NCBI RefSeq assembly: GCF_004134865.1
Contig: NZ_SDPO01000004.1
Coordinates: 1 to 64,000, forward strand
Source of the DNA: Agromyces fucosus
Lineage (GTDB): Bacteria; Actinomycetota; Actinomycetes; Actinomycetales; Microbacteriaceae
DNA: 64,000 nt
Direction: 5' to 3'
Below the pieces are notes generated by a model that was given only the letters and a program-made list of their open reading frames with translations, made no database searches and was not told where the DNA came from. Below, in pieces: positions 40,770 to 52,287 of the stretch. Each line of letters opens with the position of its first letter. Position 1 is the first letter of the stretch. Made by a program: the position numbers and the translations under genes.

Positions 40770-41684
40770 GACCGCTACGATCCGCGCGAGTTCGGTGCCA
40801 CGTGCCACCGCGTCGTCGGCGTCGATCGTGACCGCATCACGATAGCGCTTGAACCAGCTCACCTGCCGGCGCGCATACGTGCGGGTGAGCTGCTGCGTCT
40901 CGGCGACGGCTTCGGCGCGTGAGAGTCGACCCGTGATCTCGCCGAGCGCCTGGGCGTAGCCGATGGCCTTGCTCGCGGTCACCCCCCGCTCGATGCCGGC
41001 TGGGACGAGCCCGCGAACCTCGTCGACGAGGCCGTCGCGCCACATGCCCTCGACGCGCGCGTCGAGGCGCTCGACGAGCGTCGAGCGATCGCTGCGGAGG
41101 TGCACGATGCCGTGGGGACGCCACGGCACGGGTTCGTCGGGCAGCCGAGCGGCCTTCGGCTCGCCCGTCACCTCGATCACCTCGAGCGCGCGAACGAGCC
41201 GCCGACCGTTCTGCGCGTCGACGCTCGCCGCCGTCTCGGGGTCGATCTCGCGGAGCCGCGCGTGGAGCATGCCCGGTCCACGTTCGGCGAGTTCCGCCTC
41301 GAGCCGTGCGCGCACTGCGGCATCCGTGCCAGGGAAGCGGAAGTCGTGGATGACCGAGGAGACGTACAGGCCGGAGCCGCCGACGAGCAGCGCGACGTCG
41401 TCGCGCGCGATCACGTCGTCGACCGCGGCGCGCGCAGCCGACTGGTATTCGGCGACGGATGCCTCGTCGACCACGTCGAGCACATCGAGCAGGTGGTGCG
41501 GCACGCCGCGCCGTTCGGCGAGCGGGAGCTTGGCCGTGCCGATGTCCATGCCCCGGTAGAGCTGCATCGCGTCGGCGTTCACGACCTCGGCCGTGCGTCC
41601 GACCCTGCCGTAGGCCTCGGCAAGGTCGAGTGCGAACGCGGACTTCCCCGTGCCGGTCGCACCGACGATCGCGATGAGCGTCAC
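40764..41684 (-). CDS. miaA: tRNA dimethylallyltransferase
   Basis: It adds the dimethylallyl group to A37 of tRNAs reading UNN codons; MiaB then acts on the product. The 306 residues carry the P-loop VGATGTGKS (~residue 7), the [17 protein letters not shown] motif, and the [12 protein letters not shown] segment. The C-terminal [12 protein letters not shown] block contacts tRNA. It starts with GTG 41684, 1 nt after the miaB stop. A longer upstream frame is a shadow of miaB. Confidence 0.95.
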   Translation of the reverse strand: MTLIAIVGATGTGKSAFALDLAEAYGRVGRTAEVVNADAMQLYRGMDIGTAKLPLAERRGVPHHLLDVLDVVDEASVAEYQSAARAAVDDVIARDDVALLVGGSGLYVSSVIHDFRFPGTDAAVRARLEAELAERGPGMLHARLREIDPETAASVDAQNGRRLVRALEVIEVTGEPKAARLPDEPVPWRPHGIVHLRSDRSTLVERLDARVEGMWRDGLVDEVRGLVPAGIERGVTASKAIGYAQALGEITGRLSRAEAVAETQQLTRTYARRQVSWFKRYRDAVTIDADDAVARGTELARIVAVD

Positions 41685-41685
41685 G

Positions 41686-43296
41686 TCAGCGTTGGCCGTC
41701 GGCGGGGTCGTAGATCGGCATCGTGCCGACGCCGGGCGCGACGAGCGGCTCGGTGCCGCGCGCAGGCATGGCCGGCAGGCCGAGCGAGACGCGACCGGCA
41801 GCGGATGCTCCGGGCGCCGCGGGCACGCCGCAGCTCTCGGCCTGTGCGCGATCCCATGCGTCGCCCGCACGAGTGCGGCGGATGCGGAGCGGCGCGTCGT
41901 CGAGCGAGTCGGCGATGAGGTGGAACGGCGCAGCCTGCGTGATGGTCACGGAGACGACATCGCCCGGGCGCGGCAGCTCGGATCCGGCGGGAACCTCGAA
42001 GTGCACGAGGCGGCTGTCTTCGGCGCGACCGCTCAGGCGGTGCGTCTCTGCGTCTTTCTTGCCCTCGCCGGTGGCGACGAGCACCTCGACGGGCCGGCCG
42101 ATGAGGCGCTGGTTCTCCTCCCAGGAGATGCGGTCCTGCAGCGCGAGGAGCCGTTCGTATCGCTCCTGCACGACCTCTTTGGGCACCTGCTCGTCCATGG
42201 TGGCCGCGGGCGTGCCGGGGCGAATGGAGTACTGGAAGGTGAACGCCGACGCGAAACGGGCCGCCTCGACGACGCGGAGCGTCTCTTGGAAGTCCTCTTC
42301 GGTCTCACCGGGGAAGCCCACGATGATGTCGGTCGAGATCGCGGCGTTCGGGATGCGTGCGCGCACGCGGTCGAGGATGCCGAGGAACTTCTCGGAACGG
42401 TAGGAGCGGCGCATCGCCTTGAGGATGCGGTCGGACCCCGACTGCAGCGGCATGTGCAACTGCGGCATGACGCTCGGCGTCTCGGCCATCGCGTCGATGA
42501 CGTCGTCGGTGAACGCCGCCGGGTGCGGGCTCGTGAAGCGGATGCGCTCGAGCCCCTCGATCCGTCCCGCCGCCCGGAGCAGCTTGCCGAACGCCTGCCG
42601 GTCGCCGAACTCGACGCCGTAGGAGTTCACGTTCTGGCCGAGCAGGGTGATCTCGACCACTCCGTCGTCGACGAGCGCCTGGATCTCGGCGAGGATGTCG
42701 CCCGGCCTGCGGTCCTTCTCCTTGCCGCGGAGCGCCGGAACGATGCAGAACGTGCAGGTGTTGTTGCAGCCGACCGAGATGGACACCCAGCCGCTGTAGC
42801 TGGAGTCGCGCTTCGTGGGCAGCGTCGACGGGAAGACCTCGAGCGAGTCGAGGATCTCGAGCTGCGCCTCGGCGTTGTGACGGGCACGCTCGAGCAGGCT
42901 CGGGAGGGCACCCATGTTGTGGGTGCCGAAGACGACGTCGACCCACGGCGCCTTCTCGAGGATGACGTTCTTGTCCTTCTGCGCGAGGCATCCCCCGACG
43001 GCGATCTGCATGCCCTCGTGGCGGCGCTTGACCGACGCGAGGTGGCCGAGATTGCCGTAGAGCTTGTTGTCGGCGTTCTCGCGAACCGCGCAGGTGTTGA
43101 TGACCACGATGTCGGGCTCCGCGCCATCGGCGGGCACGTAGCCCGCGGCCTCGAGCGAGCCCGAGAGCCGCTCGGAGTCGTGCACGTTCATCTGGCACCC
43201 GAAGGTGCGGACCTCGTACGTTCGCGGCGTCGTTGCCGCTTCGGCGAGCTGGTCGCCGGCCATCTCATCGCTGGAGACGTCGTGAATGGTGCTCAT
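41686..43296 (-). CDS. miaB: tRNA-2-methylthio-N6-dimethylallyladenosine synthase
   Basis: This radical-SAM methylthiotransferase makes ms2i6A37. The N-terminal MTTase domain holds three cluster cysteines ([22 protein letters not shown]). The radical-SAM motif is CNNTCTFC (~residue 175). A TRAM domain follows (~residues 390-450). The 536 residues include an unusually long, Ala/Gly/Pro-rich C-terminal tail of about 70 residues after TRAM, ending DPADGQR. It is followed directly by miaA. Confidence 0.95.
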   Translation of the reverse strand: MSTIHDVSSDEMAGDQLAEAATTPRTYEVRTFGCQMNVHDSERLSGSLEAAGYVPADGAEPDIVVINTCAVRENADNKLYGNLGHLASVKRRHEGMQIAVGGCLAQKDKNVILEKAPWVDVVFGTHNMGALPSLLERARHNAEAQLEILDSLEVFPSTLPTKRDSSYSGWVSISVGCNNTCTFCIVPALRGKEKDRRPGDILAEIQALVDDGVVEITLLGQNVNSYGVEFGDRQAFGKLLRAAGRIEGLERIRFTSPHPAAFTDDVIDAMAETPSVMPQLHMPLQSGSDRILKAMRRSYRSEKFLGILDRVRARIPNAAISTDIIVGFPGETEEDFQETLRVVEAARFASAFTFQYSIRPGTPAATMDEQVPKEVVQERYERLLALQDRISWEENQRLIGRPVEVLVATGEGKKDAETHRLSGRAEDSRLVHFEVPAGSELPRPGDVVSVTITQAAPFHLIADSLDDAPLRIRRTRAGDAWDRAQAESCGVPAAPGASAAGRVSLGLPAMPARGTEPLVAPGVGTMPIYDPADGQR

Positions 43297-43308
43297 GATC
43301 GCACCAGT

Positions 43309-44034
43309 TTACGAGCCTTCGGCTGCGAGTGCCGCCGACACCGCCTCACGTACGACGTCGCCGGGATACCCCCGTCGCTGGAGGAACGCCGACAGCCGGC
43401 GTTCGGCCGTCTGACGGTCGAGTCCGCGCAACTGACGAGCCCGGCGCTCGGCGACGGCACGCGCGTTCTCGAGTTCCGTCTCGGGGTCGAGATCTTCGAC
43501 CGCTGCCCGTGCGAGCGCGTTGTCGACGCCGCGACGACCGAGCTCCTGCATGATCGCGCCGCTGCCCCGGCCCCGACGTACGCCGTGGCTGTGCACCACC
43601 TGTTCGGCGAGCTTCGCGTCATCGAGGTAGCCGAGCCGTTCGTAGCGCGCGATCCACTCCTCGACCTCGATGTCGTCGAGCCCGTGCTCGACGAGCACCG
43701 CGCGCACCTCTGACACCGAGAGCGCCGAGCGGCGAAGCCGTGAGATGACGAGCCGGTCGATGCGCTCATCGCGCTCCGCGCCGGTCTCTTCCGGCTCTTC
43801 GGACTCCACCGACCCGGCTGACTCCGCCCAGGTCGCTCCGCGCGAGACCGGACGAAGGCGACCACGCGCTCCGTCGGCCTTCGGGCGACTCCTCGCCGCA
43901 GCAACGGGTGCCTCGGTCTCATCGGGTTCGGTCGTGGGACGGCTGCGCGATGCTGCAGCAGGCCTCGCCGCCTCCGCCTTCGCCCACGGCAGGTACGTGA
44001 CCGGGGCGAGTCGTTCTGATGATGCGTCGCTCAT
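43309..44034 (-). CDS. recX: RecA regulator RecX
   Basis: RecX inhibits RecA filament growth. The three-helix-repeat core (~residues 90-241) is seen in [55 protein letters not shown] and [16 protein letters not shown]. The first ~90 residues are low-complexity and Ala/Arg/Ser-rich, longer than in many homologues. It follows recA by 34 nt and is co-regulated with it by the SOS response. Confidence 0.92.
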   Translation of the reverse strand: MSDASSERLAPVTYLPWAKAEAARPAAASRSRPTTEPDETEAPVAAARSRPKADGARGRLRPVSRGATWAESAGSVESEEPEETGAERDERIDRLVISRLRRSALSVSEVRAVLVEHGLDDIEVEEWIARYERLGYLDDAKLAEQVVHSHGVRRGRGSGAIMQELGRRGVDNALARAAVEDLDPETELENARAVAERRARQLRGLDRQTAERRLSAFLQRRGYPGDVVREAVSAALAAEGS

Positions 44035-44068
44035 GTCTGACTCACCCCGGTCATGTCGTGGTTCGGAC

Positions 44069-45133
<1,065 letters not shown>

Positions 45134-45357
45134 GGGTGGGGCTCCTTCTTGCTCGATTGCGGCTGCCTCTAGGCTGTCGTTCCACGTTGCGGGCACTGAC
45201 CGACGGGTGCTGGCTCGCGGTGTCTTGCGACAAGGCGTTTGCGGTGTGTTCCGTTGCATCGACCGTATGGTCGGCCACCGACATCCGACGCCGATCTCGA
45301 CCCGGATGTGGACAGCTGCACTGGAGCTCCTGCTGTTGAGGAGCCTACCCCAGCTCC

Positions 45358-45371
45358 CGAACGCATGTTCG
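45358..45371. promoter_or_regulatory. Consensus LexA (SOS) box of recA
   Basis: CGAACGCATGTTCG is a full match to CGAAC-N4-GTTCG, about 10 bp upstream of a plausible -10 element of recA. LexA binding here would block RNA polymerase. Confidence 0.85.
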
Positions 45372-45388
45372 AAGAAACGCCCGCGTGT

Positions 45389-45402
45389 CGAACACGCCTT
45401 CG
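45389..45402. promoter_or_regulatory. Second, weaker SOS-box-like site upstream of recA
   Basis: CGAACACGCCTTCG differs from the consensus by one base in the right half. Its centre is 31 bp (about three helical turns) from the first box, so cooperative LexA binding is possible. Confidence 0.5.
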
Positions 45403-45453
45403 GACGCGGATGCGAGCGTCGATCCGGATCGCGGCGCGGCGGAGCGCCGTCGT

Positions 45454-45699
45454 CTACGGGTGTCGCGGTGCGCGCGACTCCCCTGGCACCGGACGGCCGG
45501 CGCCATGGCGGCGCTCCTCCGGGACATCCGTCGCCTCGCAGAGCGCGAGCCAGACCTCGCGCGGCCGCACCCCGGCGGCCAGCGCCTCACGGGCCGTGCG
45601 GCCGCCGAGCGCGGTGAGCACGAGATCGCCGACGATCGCGCCGCCGTATCCGACGCCGAACTCCTCCGCGACCGCCGCCTGGAACTCGCTCTGCTTCAC
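45454..45699 (-). CDS. DUF3046 protein
   Basis: This small protein (81 residues, GTG start) has the DUF3046 pattern [35 protein letters not shown] and [21 protein letters not shown]. In actinobacteria the gene is regularly found just upstream of recA on the same strand, as here. Function is unknown; conservation of position suggests a link to DNA metabolism, but nothing in the sequence shows a reaction. Confidence 0.88.
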   Translation of the reverse strand: MKQSEFQAAVAEEFGVGYGGAIVGDLVLTALGGRTAREALAAGVRPREVWLALCEATDVPEERRHGAGRPVPGESRAPRHP

Positions 45700-45719
45700 C
45701 CGATCACCTCTGGACAGAC

Positions 45720-45747
45720 GATCGGCCGGTCCGAGGACCGGCCGATC
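45720..45747 (-). terminator. Terminator of the clgR-like gene
   Basis: A perfect 12-bp stem, GATCGGCCGGTC (45720-45731) with GACCGGCCGATC (45736-45747), surrounds a 4-nt CGAG loop, 21 nt after the regulator's stop. There is no T-tract. It separates the regulator from DUF3046-recA. Confidence 0.75.
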
Positions 45748-45768
45748 TGCGTTGCGTGCGTGGAGTCT

Positions 45769-46077
45769 TCAGCGGACCATCAGGTCGGCGTCGAACTCCG
45801 CCACGAGCTCGTCGGGCAGGCTGTCGGGCACCACGGAGAGGCCCTCGAGCACTGCGATGCGGTCGCCGACCTCGTGCATGATCACCGAGATGGGCGTGTC
45901 GAGTGCGTCGGCGACGGAGGCGAGAATCTCGGAGGACGCCTCTTTCTGGCCGCGCTCCACCTCGCTCAGATAGCCGAGCGCGACGCTGGCCTTGGACGCG
46001 ACCTGACGAAGGGTACGACCCTTCTGCAGGCGGAAGTCCCTCAGCACATCGCCGATCTCCTGTCGAACCAGGACCAT
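45769..46077 (-). CDS. clgR: XRE-family regulator, ClgR-like
   Basis: This 102-residue DNA-binding protein has an HTH at residues ~9-65: VLRDFRLQKGRTLRQVASKASVALGYLSEVERGQKEAS (a Cro/C1-type fold, split over more than one helix). ClgR activates clp protease and stress genes in actinobacteria and is usually encoded after cinA. The start at ATG 46077 has AAGGAGG 6 nt upstream. A GTGAAC/GTTCAC inverted repeat lies upstream. The identification rests on the HTH plus context. Confidence 0.8.
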   Translation of the reverse strand: MVLVRQEIGDVLRDFRLQKGRTLRQVASKASVALGYLSEVERGQKEASSEILASVADALDTPISVIMHEVGDRIAVLEGLSVVPDSLPDELVAEFDADLMVR

Positions 46078-46186
46078 CGGGAACCTCCTTCTCTCTGCCT
46101 GCGGCTCCCCCGGAGCCGGAAACGGGAGCGTCAGTCTAGCCGACTCTCCGTGATACCAATCTAGCGTTGCACACTGGGGCTTTCGT

Positions 46187-46217
46187 GTGAACCTGCCACA
46201 TGTAACAGGGTGTTCAC
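46187..46217. promoter_or_regulatory. Inverted repeat upstream of clgR-like gene
   Basis: GTGAAC (46187-46192) and GTTCAC (46212-46217) are inverted around 19 nt, with an inner CCTG/CAGG pair. It lies 110-140 bp upstream of the regulator's start and just past the cinA stop. It may be an operator or a weak cinA terminator; the data do not decide. Confidence 0.35.
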
Positions 46218-46222
46218 GAAGA

Positions 46223-46741
46223 CTATTCCGCCGACTTCGGAGAAGTTCGTCCGACTCGCGCGAGCGCCGCCGCGATGGCGGCGTGCACGGTCGCGGTGCG
46301 GATCTCCGCGCGGCTGCCGCGGAGCGCGAGTTCGATCGCCTCGACGTCACCACCGAATGCGACGCCGATGAAGACCGTGCCCGGCGGCTTGCCGTCTTGA
46401 CCGGTCGGCCCCGCGACTCCGGTCGTCGCGATGCCGAGATCGGCGGCGCGGCCGTCGACCGCGAGCGTCGTGCGCACGTGGTCGGCCATCTGCCGGGCGA
46501 CCTCGGGGTGCACGGCGCCCACGGCTTCGAGCAGCTCGGCGTCGACACCCAGCACCGACCCCTTCACCGAGGTGTCGTAGGCCACGACGCCGCCGCTGAC
46601 CACGACGGACGCCCCGGGCACGCTCGTGAGCTCGGCGACCACGAGCCCGCCCGTCAGCGACTCGGCGACGGCGACCCGCAGGCCGCGCTCGGTGAGCTCG
46701 GCGATGAGCCGGGCTGCCGGCTCCCCGGTGGCACGAGGCAT
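46223..46741 (-). CDS. cinA: CinA-family nicotinamide-nucleotide amidohydrolase
   Basis: This 172-residue protein corresponds to the C-terminal domain of CinA (PncC), which deamidates NMN. Hallmarks are VAVAESLTGGLV (~residue 25), SGGVVAYDTSVKGSVLGV, and GIATTGVAGPTGQDGKPPGTV. The N-terminal MoaB-like domain of full-length CinA is absent, as in most actinobacteria. It follows pgsA by 13 nt and precedes the clgR-like gene. Confidence 0.92.
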   Translation of the reverse strand: MPRATGEPAARLIAELTERGLRVAVAESLTGGLVVAELTSVPGASVVVSGGVVAYDTSVKGSVLGVDAELLEAVGAVHPEVARQMADHVRTTLAVDGRAADLGIATTGVAGPTGQDGKPPGTVFIGVAFGGDVEAIELALRGSRAEIRTATVHAAIAAALARVGRTSPKSAE

Positions 46742-46754
46742 CCGCTCGCTCGTC

Positions 46755-47357
46755 TCAGCTCGCCTCGCGGGGCGCGCGTGCGAGGCGCACGGCGTCGCGC
46801 ACGTAGAGCAGTCCCGACCAGAGGGTGAGCACGAGGGCGACCGCCATCGTCGCCCAATTGAGCCAGAGGATCCAGTCGCCGACGATCGTCCACAGCGGCA
46901 CGAGGGCGAGCGAGATCGCGACGGACTGCGCGAGGGTCTTGAGCTTGCCGCCGGACGACGCGGGCACCACGTTGCCGCGGCGCAGCTCGACGAGGCGCCA
47001 CACGGTGATGCCCACCTCGCGCACCACGATGACGATGGTGACCCACCACCACAGCTCGCCGAGGATCGAGAGGCAGATCAGGGCACCGCTCGTGAGGAGC
47101 TTGTCGGCGATCGGGTCGAGGATCTTGCCGAGGTCGGTGACCAGACCGCGGGAACGAGCGAGCCACCCGTCGACCCAGTCGGTCGAGATCGCGACGATGA
47201 AGATCACGGCGCCCCACCAGCGCATCGGGCCGTCGGCTCCCGCGTCGGCGAGGAGCAGCCAGAAGACCAGCGGAGCCATGAGGATGCGGACGACGGTGAT
47301 CGCGTTCGGAAGGTTCCAGTTCGCCGATCGCGCGGGCGTGCCGGCGGAAGAGGTCAT
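46755..47357 (-). CDS. pgsA: CDP-diacylglycerol--glycerol-3-phosphate 3-phosphatidyltransferase
   Basis: This integral membrane enzyme of phosphatidylglycerol synthesis has 200 residues. The CDP-alcohol phosphotransferase signature is DWVDGWLARSRGLVTDLG followed by KILDPIADK (~residues 60-90), with all three metal-binding aspartates. About four to six membrane spans flank it. It lies between ftsK and cinA. Confidence 0.93.
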   Translation of the reverse strand: MTSSAGTPARSANWNLPNAITVVRILMAPLVFWLLLADAGADGPMRWWGAVIFIVAISTDWVDGWLARSRGLVTDLGKILDPIADKLLTSGALICLSILGELWWWVTIVIVVREVGITVWRLVELRRGNVVPASSGGKLKTLAQSVAISLALVPLWTIVGDWILWLNWATMAVALVLTLWSGLLYVRDAVRLARAPREAS

Positions 47358-47432
47358 ACGGCCAGACTACCGGCCGCGCGGCTCCACGGAACGGCCCACG
47401 ATCGTCTCGGCCGGCGTGGAACCGTCCCGGGT

Positions 47433-50342
47433 TCAGTCGCGCCCGGTGAGGCCCCAGGCGTCCTCGTCGGTGTCGCCCTCGACCTCGGGCAGGCCCTCGC
47501 TCATGCGCGCGACGGGGTCGTCGTAGCGGGCGTCGGGGGCGTCGTACGCCTCGGTGGGCGCGATGCCGCCTCCGAGCGGACCGGTCTGCGTCGGACCGGG
47601 CGTCGGCGCCGCGGCCGCAGCCGGCGGCCTGACCGCCGGAGCGGCCGGCTCCTCGCCGCGGAGACGTGCGAGCACGCCCGGCAGCTGCTCGGCGGTCACG
47701 AGCACGTCGCGCGCCTTCGAGCCCTCGGACGGGCCGACGATCTCTCGCGACTCGAGCAGGTCCATGAGGCGCCCGGCCTTCGCGAAGCCCACGCGGAGCT
47801 TGCGCTGCAGCATCGACGTCGAACCGAACTGGGTCGAGACGACGAGTTCGGCGGCGGCGAGCAGCAGCTCGAGGTCGTCGCCGATGTCGGAGTCGATCTC
47901 TTTGCGGGGGGCGGATTCCGCGACATCCTGCCGGTATTCGGGACGAGCCTGCCGGGTGACGTGCTTCACGACCCGCTCGATCTCGTCTTCGCTGACCCAC
48001 GCGCCCTGCACGCGGAGCGGCTTCGAGGCGCCCATCGGCAGGAAGAGCGCGTCGCCCTGCCCGATGAGCTTGTCGGCGCCCGGCTGGTCGAGGATGACGC
48101 GCGAGTCGGTGACGCTCGTGACCGCGAACGCGAGTCGCGAGGGCACGTTGGCCTTGATGAGTCCCGTGACGACATCGACCGACGGCCGCTGCGTCGCGAG
48201 CACGAGGTGGATGCCGGAGGCCCGGGCGAGCTGCGTGATGCGCACGATCGAGTCCTCGACGTCGCGCGGGGCGACCATCATGAGGTCGGCGAGCTCGTCG
48301 ACGACGACGAGCAGGTACGGGTAGGGCTTGAGCTTCCGCTCGGAGCCGGCGGGCAGCACGATCTCGCCGCCCACGACGGCCTTGTTGAAGTCGTCGATGT
48401 GGCGGAACCCGAACGACGCGAGGTCGTCGTACCGCATGTCCATCTCCTTCACGACCCATGAGAGCGCCTCGGCGGCCTTCTTCGGGTTCGTGATGATGGG
48501 CGTGATGAGGTGGGGCACGCCCGCGTACGGGGCGAGCTCGACGCGCTTCGGGTCGATGAGCACCATGCGCACGTCCGACGGCTTCGCCCGCATCAGGAGC
48601 GAGGTGATCATCGAGTTCACGAAGCTCGACTTGCCCGAGCCGGTGGAGCCGGCCACGAGCAGGTGCGGCATCTTCGCGAGGTTCGCGACGACGTAGCCGC
48701 CGCCGACGTCCTTTCCGACGCCGATCGTCATGGAGTGCGTCGCGTTCGCGGCGTTGCCCGATCGCAGCACGTCGCCGAGGGTCACGATCTCGCGGTCGGC
48801 GTTCGGGATCTCGATGCCGATCGCGCTCTTGCCCGGGATCGGCGACAGGATGCGCACCTCGTTCGAGGCGACGGCATAGGCGAGGTTCTTCGACAGTGCG
48901 GTGACGCGCTCGACCTTCACGCCCGGGCCGAGCTCGATCTCGTACTGCGTGACCGTCGGGCCGCGCGAGAAGCCCGTGACCTTCGCGTCGACGCCGAACT
49001 GCTCGAGCACGCCGGTGATCTGGCGCACGACGTCGTCGTTGGCCTGCGAGCGCTTCTTCGCGGGGGCGCCGGCGGCGAGCGTCGACGCTGCGGGCAGACT
49101 GTAGGGGCGATCGGGTTCGGATGCCGCTTCCGCATCGAATTCCGACGCCTCGGGTGCGCCGGAGCCCGGCGGGCCGGCGGCATCGCCCGCGTCGCCCGCG
49201 AGATCGAAGGCCGCGAGCACGTTCGTGGCCCCTGCATCGTCGCCCCGGAGCCCGGTGCCGCCGCGCGGCACGTCGCCCGTGAACTGCTGCAGCGCCGATT
49301 CGGCCCGCTCGAGGTCGCCGATCACCTCGGTGTTGTAGCTGGGCTGGCCGACGCCCTCGAGCGGCGTCTCGAAGCTCCCGGCCGCGGAACCCGCGCCGAA
49401 CACCTCGGTGAGTCCCTCGACGCCGGCCGCCTCGAACGCGGGATCCTCTTCGCGATTGGAGTCGTTGCGGCGCCACCACGGCAGCATGCCGCCCTTCGGC
49501 TCCTCGTCGCCCTCGCCGAGGGCGTCGATGCCGTCGAGTTCGGTCTGCACCGACTTCTTGCGCTCGCGCTTCGTGGGCTTCGGGCCGACCTCGGTGACGG
49601 GCTCGTCGTGGGTCGCGCCGAAGAGCCATTCGTAGAGTTCACGGAACCGCGCAGGAATGCGGTTCGGCGGCGTCTTCGTGATGATGAGCAGCGACAGGAG
49701 CAGCAGCACGATCACGACGGCGGTCGCGCCGGCCTCGGTGATGAGCGCCGTGAGCGGCGCGGCGACCATCCAGCCGAGGATGCCTCCGGCCCGCGCGAGC
49801 ACGGCCATGCCCTCGCGCGGCTCGGGCTGGCCGCCGAAGATGTTGCAGAGCGCCGAGACGGTCAGGAGCAGGAGGCCGAGCCCGATGCCGATGCGGGTGT
49901 TGTCGTGCACGGAACTCGGGTGCCGGAACAACCAGACGGCGAAGATCAGCATGACGACGGGCAGCGCGAAGGCCACCCGGCCGAAGAGGAGGCCGAAGGT
50001 CCACGAGTCGAGCGTCTGGGCGACGGGCTCGTTGATGAGGAACCACTCGACGACGGCGCCGACGATGGCGAGCACGACGATGAAGAACGGCAGGCCGTCG
50101 CGACGCTCCTCCTTCGAGAGCGTCTCAGGCCCGAGCGCGCGGGCGGCTCCGCCGGTCAGGTGCGCGAGACCCATCCATGCGCGCACGAAGAGGTTCGGCC
50201 CCTCGGGTGCGGCGGGCGCCTTCTTCGTCGCGGCGGCGCGCGTGCTCGCGGCCGGCAGCTTCTTCGTGGGCGCGGTTCGGGAACTCGAAGCACGCGAGGA
50301 CGCGCCCGAGGCACGCCCGTTCGACCTGGTGCTCGTAGCCAT
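47433..50342 (-). CDS. ftsK: DNA translocase FtsK
   Basis: It couples chromosome segregation and dimer resolution to division. The 969-residue protein has a basic Ala/Thr/Lys-rich start, four membrane segments at ~residues 80-240, and a ~300-residue low-complexity linker. The RecA-like motor follows, with Walker [13 protein letters not shown] (~residue 570) and Walker [13 protein letters not shown]. The gamma winged helix ([19 protein letters not shown]) reads KOPS sites. A ~60-residue Pro/Ala-rich tail follows gamma. The start is ATG 50342. Confidence 0.96.
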   Translation of the reverse strand: MATSTRSNGRASGASSRASSSRTAPTKKLPAASTRAAATKKAPAAPEGPNLFVRAWMGLAHLTGGAARALGPETLSKEERRDGLPFFIVVLAIVGAVVEWFLINEPVAQTLDSWTFGLLFGRVAFALPVVMLIFAVWLFRHPSSVHDNTRIGIGLGLLLLTVSALCNIFGGQPEPREGMAVLARAGGILGWMVAAPLTALITEAGATAVVIVLLLLSLLIITKTPPNRIPARFRELYEWLFGATHDEPVTEVGPKPTKRERKKSVQTELDGIDALGEGDEEPKGGMLPWWRRNDSNREEDPAFEAAGVEGLTEVFGAGSAAGSFETPLEGVGQPSYNTEVIGDLERAESALQQFTGDVPRGGTGLRGDDAGATNVLAAFDLAGDAGDAAGPPGSGAPEASEFDAEAASEPDRPYSLPAASTLAAGAPAKKRSQANDDVVRQITGVLEQFGVDAKVTGFSRGPTVTQYEIELGPGVKVERVTALSKNLAYAVASNEVRILSPIPGKSAIGIEIPNADREIVTLGDVLRSGNAANATHSMTIGVGKDVGGGYVVANLAKMPHLLVAGSTGSGKSSFVNSMITSLLMRAKPSDVRMVLIDPKRVELAPYAGVPHLITPIITNPKKAAEALSWVVKEMDMRYDDLASFGFRHIDDFNKAVVGGEIVLPAGSERKLKPYPYLLVVVDELADLMMVAPRDVEDSIVRITQLARASGIHLVLATQRPSVDVVTGLIKANVPSRLAFAVTSVTDSRVILDQPGADKLIGQGDALFLPMGASKPLRVQGAWVSEDEIERVVKHVTRQARPEYRQDVAESAPRKEIDSDIGDDLELLLAAAELVVSTQFGSTSMLQRKLRVGFAKAGRLMDLLESREIVGPSEGSKARDVLVTAEQLPGVLARLRGEEPAAPAVRPPAAAAAPTPGPTQTGPLGGGIAPTEAYDAPDARYDDPVARMSEGLPEVEGDTDEDAWGLTGRD

Positions 50343-50451
50343 GTCGACAAGGCTACGGCCGCCCGCCCGCACTGGGCGACAGCCCGGCGCGAGTGTTCGC
50401 GATCCGATGTGCGATTCGGCCCTCGAAATCAGCGGGAACGAGCGGCTGAGC

Positions 50452-50943
50452 TCAGGCCAGCGAACGCACCATGGTGTCCCGCCCGGCATCGGAGGCGACG
50501 ACGGTGAAACCCTCCGACCGATAGAGGGAGACGGCGAAGTTGCCGTGCTCGACGCTCAGGGCGAGTCGGGCGAATCCCGCCGCACGCGCGGTCTCCGCCA
50601 GCGACTGCATCAGGGCGCGGCCGACGCCTTGCGCGCGCCACAGCGGCCGCACGCCGATGATCAGTTCGGGCACCCCGACCGCGACGAAGCCGTGGGCCGC
50701 CGCGTCGGCCGCGAAGAGCCGGTACCAGGCGGCACCGACCGGTCGGCCATCGCCGTCGAGGGCGACGACGCCGCGGTCGGCCGGGCGCTGCCATCCCGAG
50801 ATGTAGCCGCGCGAGGCGGGGTCGGCGAGCACCGTCGGTCGCGGCCGGGTGCCGCCCGATCGCCAGTTCGCGGCCTCGACCACCATGTCGGCGAGGAACG
50901 AGCCGTCGTCGGGGGTGGCCGGGCGCACGGTGAATGCCGCCAT
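50452..50943 (-). CDS. GNAT-family N-acetyltransferase
   Basis: This 163-residue acetyltransferase begins [16 protein letters not shown]. The acetyl-CoA-binding motif A is [19 protein letters not shown] (~residue 100), followed by [26 protein letters not shown] typical of motif B (split into LALSVEHGN and SLYRSEGF). The substrate is unknown. It is a stand-alone gene between ftsK and the ABC efflux cassette. Confidence 0.87.
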   Translation of the reverse strand: MAAFTVRPATPDDGSFLADMVVEAANWRSGGTRPRPTVLADPASRGYISGWQRPADRGVVALDGDGRPVGAAWYRLFAADAAAHGFVAVGVPELIIGVRPLWRAQGVGRALMQSLAETARAAGFARLALSVEHGNFAVSLYRSEGFTVVASDAGRDTMVRSLA

Positions 50944-51045
50944 GCCCGGATGCTACGGGCCGGGTGTTACGTCGGTGTTTCGTGTTGCGCGCCCCCGAGC
51001 TGCGACATCGGCGGCGCGACATCCGTGGCGCTCGTCGGCGGCGGC

Positions 51046-52287
51046 TCAGAACCGGATCGCGTCGATCACCTTCACCCGCACTGCGCCGAGGGCCGGCAGG
51101 AGCCCGGCGAGTGCGCCCACCGCGACGGCGGCGCCGATGCCGATCAGTGCCGCCTCGACCGGGAATCCGGGCATGTCCTGCACCTCGGCGCCGCCGAGGG
51201 CCATGCCCATGAGCGGGCTGCGCACGAGCGCGATCGCCGCACCGACACCGACGACGCCCGCGACGAACGTGCCGACGACGGTCTCCATGAGCACCGAGAA
51301 GAAGACGCGCCCGGCAGTGGCGCCGAACGACCTCCGGATGCCGATCTCGCGGATGCGTCCGCGCACGGTGACGAGCGCGATCGTGAGGAGCCCGAGCGCG
51401 CCGAGCAGCAGGATGACGACGGCGACGCCGACGATCATGAGCTTGATCGGCAGGAACGGGTCGCCCTCCTGAGCGGCGTAGTCACTGCGCCATCCGTCGA
51501 CCGTGGCGCCGTCGCCGAGTTCCGACTCGAACGCACGTTTCACCGATTCGGTGAGCTCGTCGGCCGACCCGTCGGGGACCCACATCTCGTACGACGGCGC
51601 GTACGCGCCCATCATCGGATCGGCGGTCTCGGGCTGCAGCGGGAGGAACGAGTCGGTCAGGATGAATGCGGCGGGTTCGGTCTCCCACTCGCTCTGCGCG
51701 GGCGTGACGCCCGTGATGACGCCGGTGACCTGCCCGTTGCCGACCAGCTCGACCGTCGGGTGCGTCGCAAGCGAGGGGCTTCCGATGCGCTCCCAGAAGG
51801 CCTCGTTGACGATGAGCGCCGGCGCCAGGCGATCGCCGTCGCCGTCGGTGAACCAAGCACCCTCCATCACCCGCACGCGGTGCATCACCCCGTAGTCGGG
51901 GTCGACGACCTGCATCGCGACCGGCACCGCGCCGTCGACGAACTGCACCGTGAGAGTGCCGTAGCCGGACCGGCTCGCATAGTCGATGCCGTGCCGGTCG
52001 AGCGTGGTCTGCCACGCCGCGGCCACCGCCTCGTTGTCGGTCGCACCGCTGCCGGTGCCGACGTTCATCGAGACGGTCGCCGGCCGGCCGCCGAACCGCT
52101 CCGACATCTCCCGGCCCGCCTGCTCGGCGATGGCCCCGGCGCCCACCACCGTCGTGAGGGCGCAGACGGCGACGGCGACCCCGATGAGCGAGAGCAGCAC
52201 CCGGCCGCGGTGGATGCGCAGTTCTTCGAGCGCCTCGACGATCGTGCTCACGACGCCCGTCGCCGTGCGGGTCAGCCAGCCGGTCAT
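51046..52287 (-). CDS. ABC transporter permease, MacB/FtsX type
   Basis: This 413-residue permease has an N-terminal span (~residues 28-50), a ~200-residue extracytoplasmic MacB-like domain, and three spans in the C-terminal FtsX domain (IVGVAVVILLLGALGLLTIA, VVGTFVAGVVGVGAAIALV, AALIGIGAAVAVGALAGLLP). The segment IREIGIRRSFGAT is the conserved coupling region. It forms an exporter with the overlapping ATPase and adaptor genes, probably for a drug, peptide or lipid-like compound. Confidence 0.88.
   Translation of the reverse strand: MTGWLTRTATGVVSTIVEALEELRIHRGRVLLSLIGVAVAVCALTTVVGAGAIAEQAGREMSERFGGRPATVSMNVGTGSGATDNEAVAAAWQTTLDRHGIDYASRSGYGTLTVQFVDGAVPVAMQVVDPDYGVMHRVRVMEGAWFTDGDGDRLAPALIVNEAFWERIGSPSLATHPTVELVGNGQVTGVITGVTPAQSEWETEPAAFILTDSFLPLQPETADPMMGAYAPSYEMWVPDGSADELTESVKRAFESELGDGATVDGWRSDYAAQEGDPFLPIKLMIVGVAVVILLLGALGLLTIALVTVRGRIREIGIRRSFGATAGRVFFSVLMETVVGTFVAGVVGVGAAIALVRSPLMGMALGGAEVQDMPGFPVEAALIGIGAAVAVGALAGLLPALGAVRVKVIDAIRF

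Larger units (their letters stand above)
45134..45453 (-). promoter_or_regulatory. recA leader and promoter region
   Basis: This 320-bp gap holds the recA control region and no separate gene. On the minus strand TAGGCT (45342-45347) is a plausible -10, immediately downstream of the SOS box at 45358-45371. It would leave an untranslated leader of about 200 nt. An open frame continuing upstream of recA exists but lacks RecA similarity. Confidence 0.5.
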
